A DNA stretch of 7,025 nucleotides from Solirubrobacteraceae bacterium (GCA_030038955.1 JASHQV010000078.1:1-7025), one strand, 5' to 3'. Shown: positions 1-5,491, counted from the first letter of the stretch. Translations and numbers: made by a program. The notes: generated by a model not told the origin, from the letters alone.

Positions 1-267
1 GGCACAGAAAAGCGGCCCGGGGGCGCCGATCTTGCCTGCTTCCGCGCGTAGCCTGCGCACGGAATAAGCCTTGGTCGGCTGCCTTCGAGAGCCGCTTCGC
101 CTGGCTTTGGCGGAGCGATGCTCTCTCCCGAACCGCTGGCGGCACCCTACCGCACGCCTACACGTGTCGCACCAGGCTGGATCGCATCTTCCCCCAACTT
201 GCGGAAAAAACCAGGGGCACCCCGACGCGGACTGGTCGGTCCGCCGCACCATCGTGCTCAGCGGTCG
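1..267. other. Left-edge region without a convincing gene
   Basis: I see no supportable gene here. The open frames have poor third-position GC and Arg/Cys-rich translations unlike a real protein. Two short tails enter from the left edge on the plus strand, with stops at 49-51 and 65-67; either could be the end of a gene lying outside the window, but 15-20 residues are too few to judge. Two hairpins are visible: 93-101 pairing with 109-117 (9 bp with one G-U, 7-nt loop), and 227-232 pairing with 239-244 (6 bp). The second may belong to the end of the phospholipase transcript. Confidence 0.5.
205..244 (-). terminator. Possible transcription terminator after the phospholipase gene
   Basis: Reading leftward, 24 nt after the phospholipase stop, GCGGAC (244-239) pairs with GTCCGC (232-227) around a 6-nt loop. 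About 16 nt further on comes a run of six T residues (210-205), with a short GGG/CCC element just before it. The position suits an intrinsic terminator, but the T-run is separated from the main stem and the stem next to it is weak, so this is tentative. Confidence 0.3.
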
Positions 268-2061
268 TCATGTCGGCGTCGTGCGACGCGTGGCCAGGCT
301 ATCCGCGTCGGGCCTCGGGATGCCACCGTTGGATGGCGGCGGCGGATATGCCTGGGCGTAGTCCTCGGTGCCGGCCAGGGAGTTGAGTAGGGCTTGCTGT
401 GCCGTCTCGGGATACAGCAGCGACGTCGGCGGCAGTGGTGGAACGGTCGTGATCGGCGTCGAGAGATTGGGCAGGGCTGAGGTCAGGTCGCCGACTTCGT
501 TGTAGCGCCACGGCGAGATGTGCAGACCGTCGGAGCCCATCAGCGTTCCTGGCTTCAGGAAGAGCTTCTCGATGAACTTGAGTGTGGAGACGAAATCGAA
601 GGTGTCCGGGCATACCCAGCCGCCAGCGCTGAATGGCGAGATGATCAGCCCCGGTACACGGAACCCGAGCCCCACTGGTCCGAGCACCTTGTCCCAGTCA
701 GACGGCGGCCCCCCAGCTGCATCGCTTGGATCTGTGCTCGTCACGTACTCACCGTCGTAATAGCTGCCTGCCTTGGCGAGGCCGTTGGCGACCGTCGCCA
801 ACGGCCCCGGAGTGGGGGGCGAGACATGATCGAACCAGCCCCCGTTCTCGTCGTAGATCACGATGAACACCGTGCGCTCCCACACCTCCGGGTTGAGCAG
901 CAACGTCTGCAGGATCTGGGAGATCAGGTACTCGCCATACTCCGGCGGCGTCGCCGGGTGCTCACAGCACGGGGCGGGAGGAATCAGGTATGAGACTTGA
1001 GGCAGGGTCCCCGACACCACGTCCGCGACGAACTCCGCCGGGTAGACGGGCGCAAATGCCTTCTCCGCGTTCGCCACCTGGGTCGGCGTCGACGGATCGG
1101 CGAAGTGCTTGAAGTAACCCAGCACATCGAACAAGAAATTGGACGTCGGGTCCTGGTAGACCTTCCAACTAACTCCGTTGTCGGTCAGCAGCTCAGGCAT
1201 CGTCGGCCAATCCAGTGTGCCGATCATCTGCTCCCGGTTGCCCACATAGGTCTCGAGCACCGGGCCTCCTACGTCACCGGTGTGGGCTCCCAGGCTCCCT
1301 GACAGCCACACGAGCCGGTTCGGGTCGGTCGGCCCGAGCACCGAGCAGAAGTACTTGTCGCAGATCGTGAAGGCGTCGGCGAGCGCACGATGAAACGCCA
1401 GGCAGTCGCGCTGCCGGTAGTACCCCATCGTCAGAACGCCGATCGGGTACGACGACTTGCCGGGCAGCGGCACTCCATCGGTGTCGGAGATCTGGTATGC
1501 GGCCGTGGGATCCTCGGCCAAGTGCTCGACCGCGAACCGATCCATCGCGCCGTTGTTCCACGATCCGTGCTGCGGTCCCCAGTCATGCGTGATGTCGTTC
1601 GTCGTCTGGCCCGCAACCGTTGGCGGATGGCTGAGCAACTCGAACGGCTCCAGCGTGGTCTCGCCATCTGCCAGCGCGTAGGAGACCGTGGTGCCGCCGA
1701 GCGAAGCTCCCACCATCGACTGGCTGAACACGGTCGCAGGGCTCGTGCGCGGCCCACCGGCGTAGGACGAGTAGGACGTGGTGTCGCCAAATCCGCGCAC
1801 GCCCGGCATCGTCCCGTAGTACTGGTCGAAGGAGCGGTTCTCCTGCATGAGCAGCACAACGTGCTCGATCTCTGACAGCGACCCCTGATCGCGCGACGCC
1901 GCCATCGCGGACTCGATCAGGCGCCCCCGGGTCAAGCTCAGCCCGGCGCCCGCTGCGACGCCCGACTTGATCAGCCTCCTGCGCGTCACCGTGCGGGACG
2001 GCCGCGGGCCATTTCTCGTTGCCCACCTCCGCATCCCCGTTCTCGTCGGCGTCGCTTTCAT
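268..2061 (-). CDS. Tat-exported phospholipase C / acid phosphatase family protein
   Basis: This 597-aa protein belongs to the phosphoesterase family of bacterial non-haemolytic/haemolytic phospholipases C and AcpA acid phosphatases (PF04185), which hydrolyse phospholipids or phosphate esters outside the cytoplasm. The N-terminus carries a twin-arginine signal, TRRRLIK (26-32), then a hydrophobic Ala/Gly stretch and a likely cleavage site near AMAA (52-55). Family motifs follow in order: ENRSFD (74-79), HDWGPQH (159-165), GPTDPNR (243-249, the Thr in the expected nucleophile position), YDENGGWFDHV (403-413, acidic/His cluster) and FRVPGLIISPF (468-478). Length is normal for a form without the C-terminal domains of PlcH-type enzymes; the Pro-rich tail has no recognisable domain. 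I chose ATG at 2061 because GGTGAGGTGG precedes it closely; in-frame TTG (2076) and GTG (2073) lie within that ribosome site. Family assignment is firm; the substrate (phosphatidylcholine, other lipid or phosphomonoester) cannot be read from sequence. Confidence 0.93.
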   Translation of the reverse strand: MKATPTRTGMRRWATRNGPRPSRTVTRRRLIKSGVAAGAGLSLTRGRLIESAMAASRDQGSLSEIEHVVLLMQENRSFDQYYGTMPGVRGFGDTTSYSSYAGGPRTSPATVFSQSMVGASLGGTTVSYALADGETTLEPFELLSHPPTVAGQTTNDITHDWGPQHGSWNNGAMDRFAVEHLAEDPTAAYQISDTDGVPLPGKSSYPIGVLTMGYYRQRDCLAFHRALADAFTICDKYFCSVLGPTDPNRLVWLSGSLGAHTGDVGGPVLETYVGNREQMIGTLDWPTMPELLTDNGVSWKVYQDPTSNFLFDVLGYFKHFADPSTPTQVANAEKAFAPVYPAEFVADVVSGTLPQVSYLIPPAPCCEHPATPPEYGEYLISQILQTLLLNPEVWERTVFIVIYDENGGWFDHVSPPTPGPLATVANGLAKAGSYYDGEYVTSTDPSDAAGGPPSDWDKVLGPVGLGFRVPGLIISPFSAGGWVCPDTFDFVSTLKFIEKLFLKPGTLMGSDGLHISPWRYNEVGDLTSALPNLSTPITTVPPLPPTSLLYPETAQQALLNSLAGTEDYAQAYPPPPSNGGIPRPDADSLATRRTTPT

Positions 2062-2093
2062 CGGCCACCTCACCAAACGAAAGCGCCCCCGCG

Positions 2094-2123
2094 AACTTGC
2101 GCCGCGGCCGGTCCGTGGTCACA
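2094..2123 (-). promoter_or_regulatory. Possible promoter of the phospholipase gene
   Basis: On the minus strand TGTGAC (2123-2118) and CAAGTT (2099-2094) are separated by 18 nt and would start transcription roughly 25-30 nt before the ATG at 2061. The -35-like hexamer overlaps the direct repeat at 2117-2136, as is usual for activator-dependent promoters of the PhoB type. The hexamers match consensus only loosely. Confidence 0.22.
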
Positions 2124-2136
2124 CGATGTTCACAGC
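2117..2136. promoter_or_regulatory. Direct repeat resembling a PhoP/PhoB-type response-regulator site
   Basis: On the plus strand GGTCACA (2117-2123) and GTTCACA (2128-2134) repeat with an 11-bp period. Read in the mycobacterial PhoP register this is TCACACG, 4 bp, TCACAGC, close to the published TCACAGC-N4-TCACAGC consensus; the Streptomyces PHO box is also built of 11-bp GTTCAC-like units. It lies about 55-75 bp ahead of the phospholipase start, a normal activator position. The pattern is seen directly; binding, and which regulator binds, is inference. A chance match is possible. Confidence 0.4.
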
Positions 2137-2238
2137 GTGGAGCGCTCCCACCTGACGCTGACACTCAGTCCGATCGTGGCTTTGCATGACTGCGCCGGCG
2201 TCCTACCTCTGCAACATCTGCTCCGCAACAGGCGCAGG

Positions 2239-2898
2239 CTAGTCGGCGATGAGCACGTCGCAGAACACGAACCCCTCGCGTTCGACGGTGTCACCGACGT
2301 CGCAGGCGATCGGTGCGCTGAAGATCGGGCCGGCATCGACGAACGTGTGGAACTCGCCATTCTCGCCGCACGGGTCGACGTCCGCCGGAAGATCGGCGAG
2401 CAATTCGGCGTCGAACCGCCGTCCGGCAAACGAGCGATCCAACCGGCGCGGGTCGACGCAGACGAGGACCGCCTCGAATCCCACCTCGATGAACTCATGG
2501 GCCAGCGAGCCTGTGTCCCTTCCCCACAGCGGGAACGCGGCCTCCTTGCCGACCCGGCGCAGCCGCTCCTCTCGGTACGCGCGGATGTCTGCGAGGAACA
2601 GGTCCCCGAACGCGATCGTCTGCACCTCGGCGAGCGGCGCCTCGGCCAGCGCTTGTCCCATCTGCTGCTCGTAGACGCGGTTGGAGCAGGACGCCGGGAT
2701 CTCGACCTCGACCAGCGGAAGGCCAGCTGCACGCGCCTGACGAGACAGCAGCTCCCGGCGCACGCCGTGCATCGAAATCCGTCCGTAGTCGACCGTCACC
2801 GTCGTGATCAGCGCACATGGAGGCGACGTCGACCGCCGCCGCAGCTCGTGCAGCGCGAGCGCCGAGTCCTTCCCGCCGCTCCACGACAATGCCGACAC
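2239..2898 (-). CDS. PP-loop ATPase of the Dph6/DUF71 (diphthine-ammonia ligase-like) family
   Basis: This 219-aa protein is a full-length member of the ATP-pyrophosphatase family (PF01902, MJ0570-related). Members activate a substrate by adenylation; the eukaryotic and archaeal relatives amidate diphthine on EF2. The PP-loop SGGKDS lies at 7-12. The family's other signatures are present: GDLFLADIRAYREE (98-111), PLWG (123-126) and GENGEFHTFVDAGPIF (178-193). Bacteria do not make diphthamide on EF-G, so the substrate here is unknown and a literal diphthine-ammonia ligase label would be misleading. The start is GTG at 2898; the PP-loop begins only six residues in, as in relatives, so no later start is possible. 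There is no good Shine-Dalgarno sequence, but a TAGGGT hexamer ends 6 nt before the GTG. The gene follows the 106-aa gene by 56 bp on the same strand and precedes the phospholipase by 177 bp. Confidence 0.92.
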   Translation of the reverse strand: MSALSWSGGKDSALALHELRRRSTSPPCALITTVTVDYGRISMHGVRRELLSRQARAAGLPLVEVEIPASCSNRVYEQQMGQALAEAPLAEVQTIAFGDLFLADIRAYREERLRRVGKEAAFPLWGRDTGSLAHEFIEVGFEAVLVCVDPRRLDRSFAGRRFDAELLADLPADVDPCGENGEFHTFVDAGPIFSAPIACDVGDTVEREGFVFCDVLIAD

Positions 2899-2904
2899 GA
2901 CCCG

Positions 2905-2910
2905 ACCCTA
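2905..2910 (-). promoter_or_regulatory. Possible -10 element for a leaderless PP-loop ATPase transcript
   Basis: TAGGGT on the minus strand ends exactly 6 nt before the GTG start at 2898. In actinobacteria a TANNNT -10 at this distance is typical of leaderless genes, where transcription begins on the start codon itself. The lack of a Shine-Dalgarno sequence agrees. No clear -35 hexamer is visible, and the gene could instead be read through from 3275. Confidence 0.35.
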
Positions 2911-2954
2911 CCAACCGCGATCGTAACCGCGGCCGGGCGGGCAGACGCGTGGGC

Positions 2955-3275
2955 TCAGGATGCGCTTGGCGGCCCGCCGCTGCGCGCGGCCCCTGACCCC
3001 GGCCCCCGCACGACTTCAGCGATCCGCTCGTGCCGCTCGTCACCGCTCGGACGGGCTTCTGATCTGGAGCGCAGCTCCTGCTCGGCGAGCACGAGCTGCC
3101 TCAGCGCATTGCGCATATCCCGTTCGGCGGCCTGCACGTGGTTGCTGCTGTCGAGGCCGCTGTGGATCTCCTCAATCGCGATTCGCGCGACCTCGCCCAC
3201 CGCCTCCTCGGTCAGCTCGAGCGCCCGATCGATGGTCGCAATGAGGTTCTGGCCGCTCCGCTTGACATCGGTCAT
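2955..3275 (-). CDS. Hypothetical helical protein, 106 aa
   Basis: I do not recognise this protein. From the ATG at 3275 it is 106 aa, soluble-looking, and rich in Glu, Arg, Ala and Leu. Two long amphipathic helices seem likely at about 9-37 and 45-75; a Gly/Ser/Pro-rich tail (91-106) is probably disordered. There is no membrane segment, Cys or catalytic motif. A purine-rich CAGGGAC lies 8 nt before the start. The frame stays open upstream to 3716, but that extension is antisense to the diguanylate cyclase and reads as Arg/Pro-rich shadow, so I take the shorter form. It is the first leftward gene before the PP-loop ATPase (56 bp gap) and diverges from the cyclase gene. A coding call rests on the ribosome site, sensible helix pattern and gene spacing. 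Confidence 0.6.
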   Translation of the reverse strand: MTDVKRSGQNLIATIDRALELTEEAVGEVARIAIEEIHSGLDSSNHVQAAERDMRNALRQLVLAEQELRSRSEARPSGDERHERIAEVVRGPGSGAARSGGPPSAS

Positions 3276-3317
3276 CGTCGAGCGTCCCTGGTTGTAGATG
3301 CGATCTCCTGGCACGAG

Positions 3318-3346
3318 CTGATAGCACCAATTGCGCCGCATCGCAA
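3318..3346 (-). promoter_or_regulatory. Weak promoter candidate for the 106-aa gene
   Basis: On the minus strand TTGCGA (3346-3341) and TATCAG (3323-3318) are 17 nt apart, about 45 nt before the ATG at 3275. The spacing is ideal but the -10 match is partial and lacks the usual final T. The rest of the 183-bp divergent gap (3276-3458) shows no clear promoter for the cyclase gene. Confidence 0.25.
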
Positions 3347-3458
3347 GCAGCGGCAAAGCACGACACAAACTGCTAACCACCGCCGGAGTCGCGCGCCATC
3401 CGGTCGCAGCAGCTGATTTCACCGTGCCGATGGCGCTCCGCCGACGTCTAGGACGCCC

Positions 3459-4559
3459 GTGGCGAGCTTTGAGGATCCTCGTAGTCGTGTCGATGAGCAC
3501 AAGATGACTAGCTCGTGGCTCATCCGCAACGACACTGATCGCCAGCGCATGCTCGACATGGATCGCCGGCTCCGCCCCGGCAGGCAGCGGTCGTTCGCCG
3601 TGCTGGCGGCGGCGCTGCTGATCTGTGGTCCGTGGCTCGGATGGTGGACGCTCGGTCCCCTCGTCGTGGCCGCGTTGCTGTTCTACGTCGCCGACAGGCA
3701 CATGTCGGGGCTGCATCGCCCCGAGTACCTGGCGTTCGCGGCGTGGGCGGCTGCGGCGCTGATCATCGCGATCTGCGTCGCCCTCTCGGGCGGTCCGAAG
3801 ATCGCGACGACTTCATGGCTGGCGATCCCCACGGTCACGCTGGCGGCCCGATTCTCGAAGCGCGGCGTCGTCGCCGGCGTGGCGTTCACGCTGGTGCTGC
3901 TCCTCGCGATCGCCCTTGGCGTCGACCCGCAGGCGACGCTGGCCAATCCGACGATCGTGGTGGCACCGGCTGCTCTGATCGTGGCGGTCGCGATGCTCTC
4001 GGTCGCGCTGATGGAGTCGGACATCGAGCACCGCAGCCGCGCGGTCCTGGACGAGCTGACCGGCGCACTCAATCGAACGGCACTCACTTCGCGCGTGGAG
4101 GAGCTTGAGCAGCAGTCCGCCGTGACCGGTGCCCCCGTCGGGCTGGTGCTCGCCGACGTCGACCACTTCAAGCAGGTCAACGACGTCCACGGGCACGTGA
4201 CGGGAGACGCGGTGCTACGCGACTTCGCCTACCTGATGCGCAAGGAGCTACGCGCCTTCGATCTCATCTACCGACTCGGCGGCGAGGAGTTCCTGGTGCT
4301 GCTGCCAGGCGCCTCGACGGACCAGGCGTGGGCGATCGCCGAGCAGCTGCGCCGGGCGATCGACGGCTGCCTGCTGGCCGGCGGCGTTGACGTCACGATC
4401 AGCTGCGGCGTGGCCGCCTCCGTGCCCGGGTCGCTGTTCGTCTGCGACATGGTGTTTGCAGCGGCTGACGCGGCGCTCTACGAGGCAAAGCGGACCGGGC
4501 GCAACCGGGTCAGCAGCGCAGCCGCATCGCCGCAGTTGCAGCCTGTGGCCGCGGGCTAG
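3459..4559 (+). CDS. Membrane-anchored diguanylate cyclase (GGDEF domain)
   Basis: This 366-aa protein should make cyclic di-GMP from two GTP at the inner face of the membrane. Hydrophobic segments at about 45-63, 65-79, 89-109, 120-130 (weak), 136-154 and 164-184 predict five or six transmembrane helices and no recognisable extracellular sensor domain. A canonical GGDEF domain follows: DELTGALNR (198-206), DVDHFKQVND (233-242), the active-site GGEEF (274-278) and YEAKRTGRNRV (341-351). RAFD (265-268) sits exactly five residues before GGEEF, so the product-inhibition I-site is intact. No EAL domain is attached. The start is GTG at 3459 because AGGA lies 5 nt upstream; ATG at 3504 is an alternative that would remove 15 residues of poor conservation value but has no good ribosome site. 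The gene ends in two tandem TAG codons. The input signal and regulated output are not visible here. Confidence 0.93.
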   Translation: MASFEDPRSRVDEHKMTSSWLIRNDTDRQRMLDMDRRLRPGRQRSFAVLAAALLICGPWLGWWTLGPLVVAALLFYVADRHMSGLHRPEYLAFAAWAAAALIIAICVALSGGPKIATTSWLAIPTVTLAARFSKRGVVAGVAFTLVLLLAIALGVDPQATLANPTIVVAPAALIVAVAMLSVALMESDIEHRSRAVLDELTGALNRTALTSRVEELEQQSAVTGAPVGLVLADVDHFKQVNDVHGHVTGDAVLRDFAYLMRKELRAFDLIYRLGGEEFLVLLPGASTDQAWAIAEQLRRAIDGCLLAGGVDVTISCGVAASVPGSLFVCDMVFAAADAALYEAKRTGRNRVSSAAASPQLQPVAAG

Positions 4560-4575
4560 TAGTTCCTGAGGACGT

Positions 4576-4787
4576 TGTTCATCCTGGCCTTCTCGGAGGC
4601 TGGGGTTGTCGAACGCCCCAGTCCCAAGGAGGACACCGGGTGAAGCTACACGCTAACGCTCGTCTCAGCGTCGAAGGCCGCGAGCTGCTGGTCGCTCGGG
4701 CCCAGAGCGCCGGGTGGTCGCTGACGCAGGTCGCCGAGGCGGCGGAGTCAGTGACTGCACCCGCATGGAGTCAGTGACTGCACCCGC
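4576..4787 (+). mobile_element. Remnant of the 5' end of an IS481-family insertion sequence
   Basis: This stretch combines a short leader with a hairpin (CTGGGG at 4600-4605 pairing with CCCCAG at 4616-4621), a strong ribosome site AAGGAGG (4625-4631) and the first codons of an IS481-type transposase from GTG 4640. The element then breaks off next to the 3' end of vapC; at least 85% of a normal transposase and the right end are missing. The left limit is approximate, because the terminal repeat cannot be fixed without an intact copy. The relationship is from recognition of the protein start and its leader. Confidence 0.6.
4640..4777 (+). pseudogene. Truncated, frameshifted IS481-family transposase
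   Basis: From GTG 4640 the frame reads VKLHANARLSVEGRELLVAR, then AQSAGWSLTQVAEAAE. This is the typical N-terminal helix-turn-helix of IS481-type transposases, whose full length is about 300 aa or more. The intact family continues AAGVSDRT. Here that text reappears in the next frame as VSDCTR (from 4747), so one base seems to have been lost around 4742-4746. The original frame then runs through the tandem repeat and stops at 4775-4777 after 45 codons. No DDE catalytic domain remains, so the product cannot transpose. AAGGAGG lies 8 nt before the start, so a short peptide might still be made, but I expect no function. Confidence 0.7.
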
Positions 4788-4789
4788 GT
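4744..4789. repeat. Tandem duplication of a 23-bp unit with a palindromic core
   Basis: The unit occurs at 4744-4766 and 4767-4789; the first 21 bases are identical and the copies differ by one of the last two bases. Each copy contains the palindrome AGTCAGTGACT (4746-4756 and 4769-4779). The unit matches the helix-turn-helix codons of the transposase remnant, so it probably arose by duplication inside the decaying gene. Confidence 0.85.
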
Positions 4790-4801
4790 GAAATCGGGTG
4801 C
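4780..4801 (-). terminator. Hairpin just after vapC, possible terminator
   Basis: Leftward, GCACCCG (4801-4795) pairs with CGGGTGC (4786-4780) around an 8-nt loop, starting 5 nt after the vapC stop. There is no T-run behind it, so as an intrinsic terminator it would be weak. One arm comes from the second 23-bp repeat copy. Confidence 0.3.
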
Positions 4802-4806
4802 GGCTG

Positions 4807-5184
4807 TCAGTACGGTGCTTGCAGGTCGCCGAACATCGGGAAGTGCTTGGTGTTGCGCGTCAGCAGCCGAGCGCCGGTGTGGATCACGGTCGCGGCAATC
4901 GCGAGGTCGGCCGTGTCGATCGTGTGATGGCTGGCAAGCCACCGGCGGCCTAGGGCGCCGGCTGCCTCCGCGATCTGTTCGTCGACGGGGTACCAGGTCA
5001 GGGTGGCCAGCAGCGCTCGGGTGTCGACTTCCTCCTCTTGGTGCATGCCGGCGAGGATCTCGAGGCGGGTGATCTCACTCGCGTGCAGCACGCCCTCGCT
5101 TCGCTCCCGCTCGAGCAGCTCCCCCGCACGGGAGTGACCCAGTAGGTAGTCGATCAAGATCGACGTGTCGACCAGCACGCTCAC
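4807..5184 (-). CDS. vapC: VapC-type PIN-domain ribonuclease toxin
   Basis: This 125-aa protein is a normal-length VapC toxin, a Mg2+-dependent endoribonuclease that in studied members cuts tRNA or rRNA and arrests growth when its antitoxin is lost. PIN features are all present: LVDTSILID (4-12) with D6, TRLEILAG (39-46) with E42, the TIDTADLAIAAT segment (88-99) supplying D90/D93, and LLTRNTKHF (107-115). The catalytic acids look intact, so the toxin is probably active. The start is GTG at 5184, overlapping the antitoxin stop by 4 bp (GTGA), which implies translational coupling; a second GTG at 5178 is possible. The frame is open far upstream, but that part is antitoxin sequence in the wrong frame. 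The target RNA cannot be read from sequence. Confidence 0.93.
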   Translation of the reverse strand: MSVLVDTSILIDYLLGHSRAGELLERERSEGVLHASEITRLEILAGMHQEEEVDTRALLATLTWYPVDEQIAEAAGALGRRWLASHHTIDTADLAIAATVIHTGARLLTRNTKHFPMFGDLQAPY

Positions 5185-5435
5185 GGATCGCGTGGTGCCA
5201 GGCGGGAGCCGGAGCGGCGCCGCTCGACCCAAGCGGCGCCGTCGAGGTCGTGGTCCCTCCACGACCCGAAGGCGCGGCGCATCGATGCGAGATCGTCGTC
5301 TGCGGAACGCGCGGAGCCGTAGACCTGCTCGACTGCGTCCCGGATCAGGGCGGAGAGGGAGCGGCCAGTGCGTGCCGCTTCCGCATCGAGGGCGCGCCGC
5401 CCCTCGTCCGTCAGGGAGATCTGCGTTCGCTGCAT
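5181..5435 (-). CDS. vapB: Ribbon-helix-helix antitoxin of the VapB/CopG type
   Basis: This 84-aa protein begins with a short strand (RTQISLTD, 3-10) and two helices (11-24 and 27-39) typical of ribbon-helix-helix DNA-binding dimers. The C-terminal half, with FGSWRD (56-61) and a basic WVERRRSG (69-76), would wrap around and block the VapC active site. As in other such pairs, it should also repress its own operon, helped by toxin. It overlaps vapC by 4 bp. The ATG at 5435 has no Shine-Dalgarno sequence; instead a TAAGCT hexamer ends 6 nt before it, and an 18-bp palindrome starts on the T of the ATG's complement. CopG-like family assignment is clear; the exact VapB subfamily is inferred from the partner. 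Confidence 0.9.
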   Translation of the reverse strand: MQRTQISLTDEGRRALDAEAARTGRSLSALIRDAVEQVYGSARSADDDLASMRRAFGSWRDHDLDGAAWVERRRSGSRLAPRDP

Positions 5436-5452
5436 GATGTAAGCTTACATCA
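5435..5452. promoter_or_regulatory. Perfect 18-bp palindrome, likely vapBC operator
   Basis: TGATGTAAGCTTACATCA is identical on both strands. It covers the first base of the antitoxin start codon, the -10 candidate and the presumed transcription start. A ribbon-helix-helix dimer pair bound here would block RNA polymerase directly, matching known vapBC autoregulation. The symmetry is seen; the binding is inferred. Confidence 0.75.
5442..5447 (-). promoter_or_regulatory. -10 element for a leaderless vapBC transcript
   Basis: TAAGCT on the minus strand fits TANNNT and ends 6 nt before the ATG at 5435, which places the transcription start on the A of the start codon. No ribosome site is present, consistent with a leaderless message. 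No good -35 is visible. The hexamer sits in the centre of the palindrome. Confidence 0.5.
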
Positions 5453-5469
5453 CATCGTTCGCGGGGCGA

Positions 5470-5491
5470 GGACTGCTGCCGGCAGCCGTCC
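5470..5491. repeat. Inverted repeat between vapB and the epimerase gene
   Basis: GGACTGCTGCC (5470-5480) is followed without a spacer by GGCAGCCGTCC (5481-5491), an inverted repeat with one mismatch and a perfect 12-bp core (GCTGCCGGCAGC). It lies in the 117-bp gap between divergent genes, where no terminator is needed, so a regulator-binding site is more likely than a terminator. GC-rich DNA makes such cores fairly common. Confidence 0.5.

Noticed and set aside
60..130. tRNA-like hairpin region at the left edge
   Set aside because: There is a 9-bp stem (93-117) but no cloverleaf, T-arm consensus or acceptor pairing.
158..271. A 37-codon minus-strand frame starting with an ATGA overlap on the phospholipase stop, and a longer minus frame open to the left edge from about 250
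   Set aside because: The overlap resembles translational coupling, but both frames have only about 70% third-position GC, unlike the real genes, no homology I recognise, and they run through the possible terminator.
71..390. Overlapping plus-strand frames of 96 and 90 codons at the left edge
   Set aside because: They run into the 3' end of the phospholipase on the opposite strand, have poor third-position GC and no ribosome site or protein-like pattern.
2062..2076. Longer phospholipase start (TTG 2076 or GTG 2073)
   Set aside because: These codons lie inside the ribosome site for ATG 2061, and the added residues contribute nothing to the Tat signal.
2190..2237. 7-bp inverted arms (2190-2196 and 2231-2237) just after the PP-loop gene
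   Set aside because: The 34-nt loop and absence of a T-run make it a poor terminator; arms of this length are common by chance at this GC content.
2137..3297. 386-codon plus-strand frame opposite the PP-loop ATPase and the 106-aa gene
   Set aside because: It is the mirror of recognised genes on the minus strand; its translation is Arg-rich low-complexity shadow.
3276..3716. Upstream extension of the 106-aa gene to 253 codons
   Set aside because: It crosses the divergent gap and runs antisense to the cyclase start; ATG 3275 has its own ribosome site.
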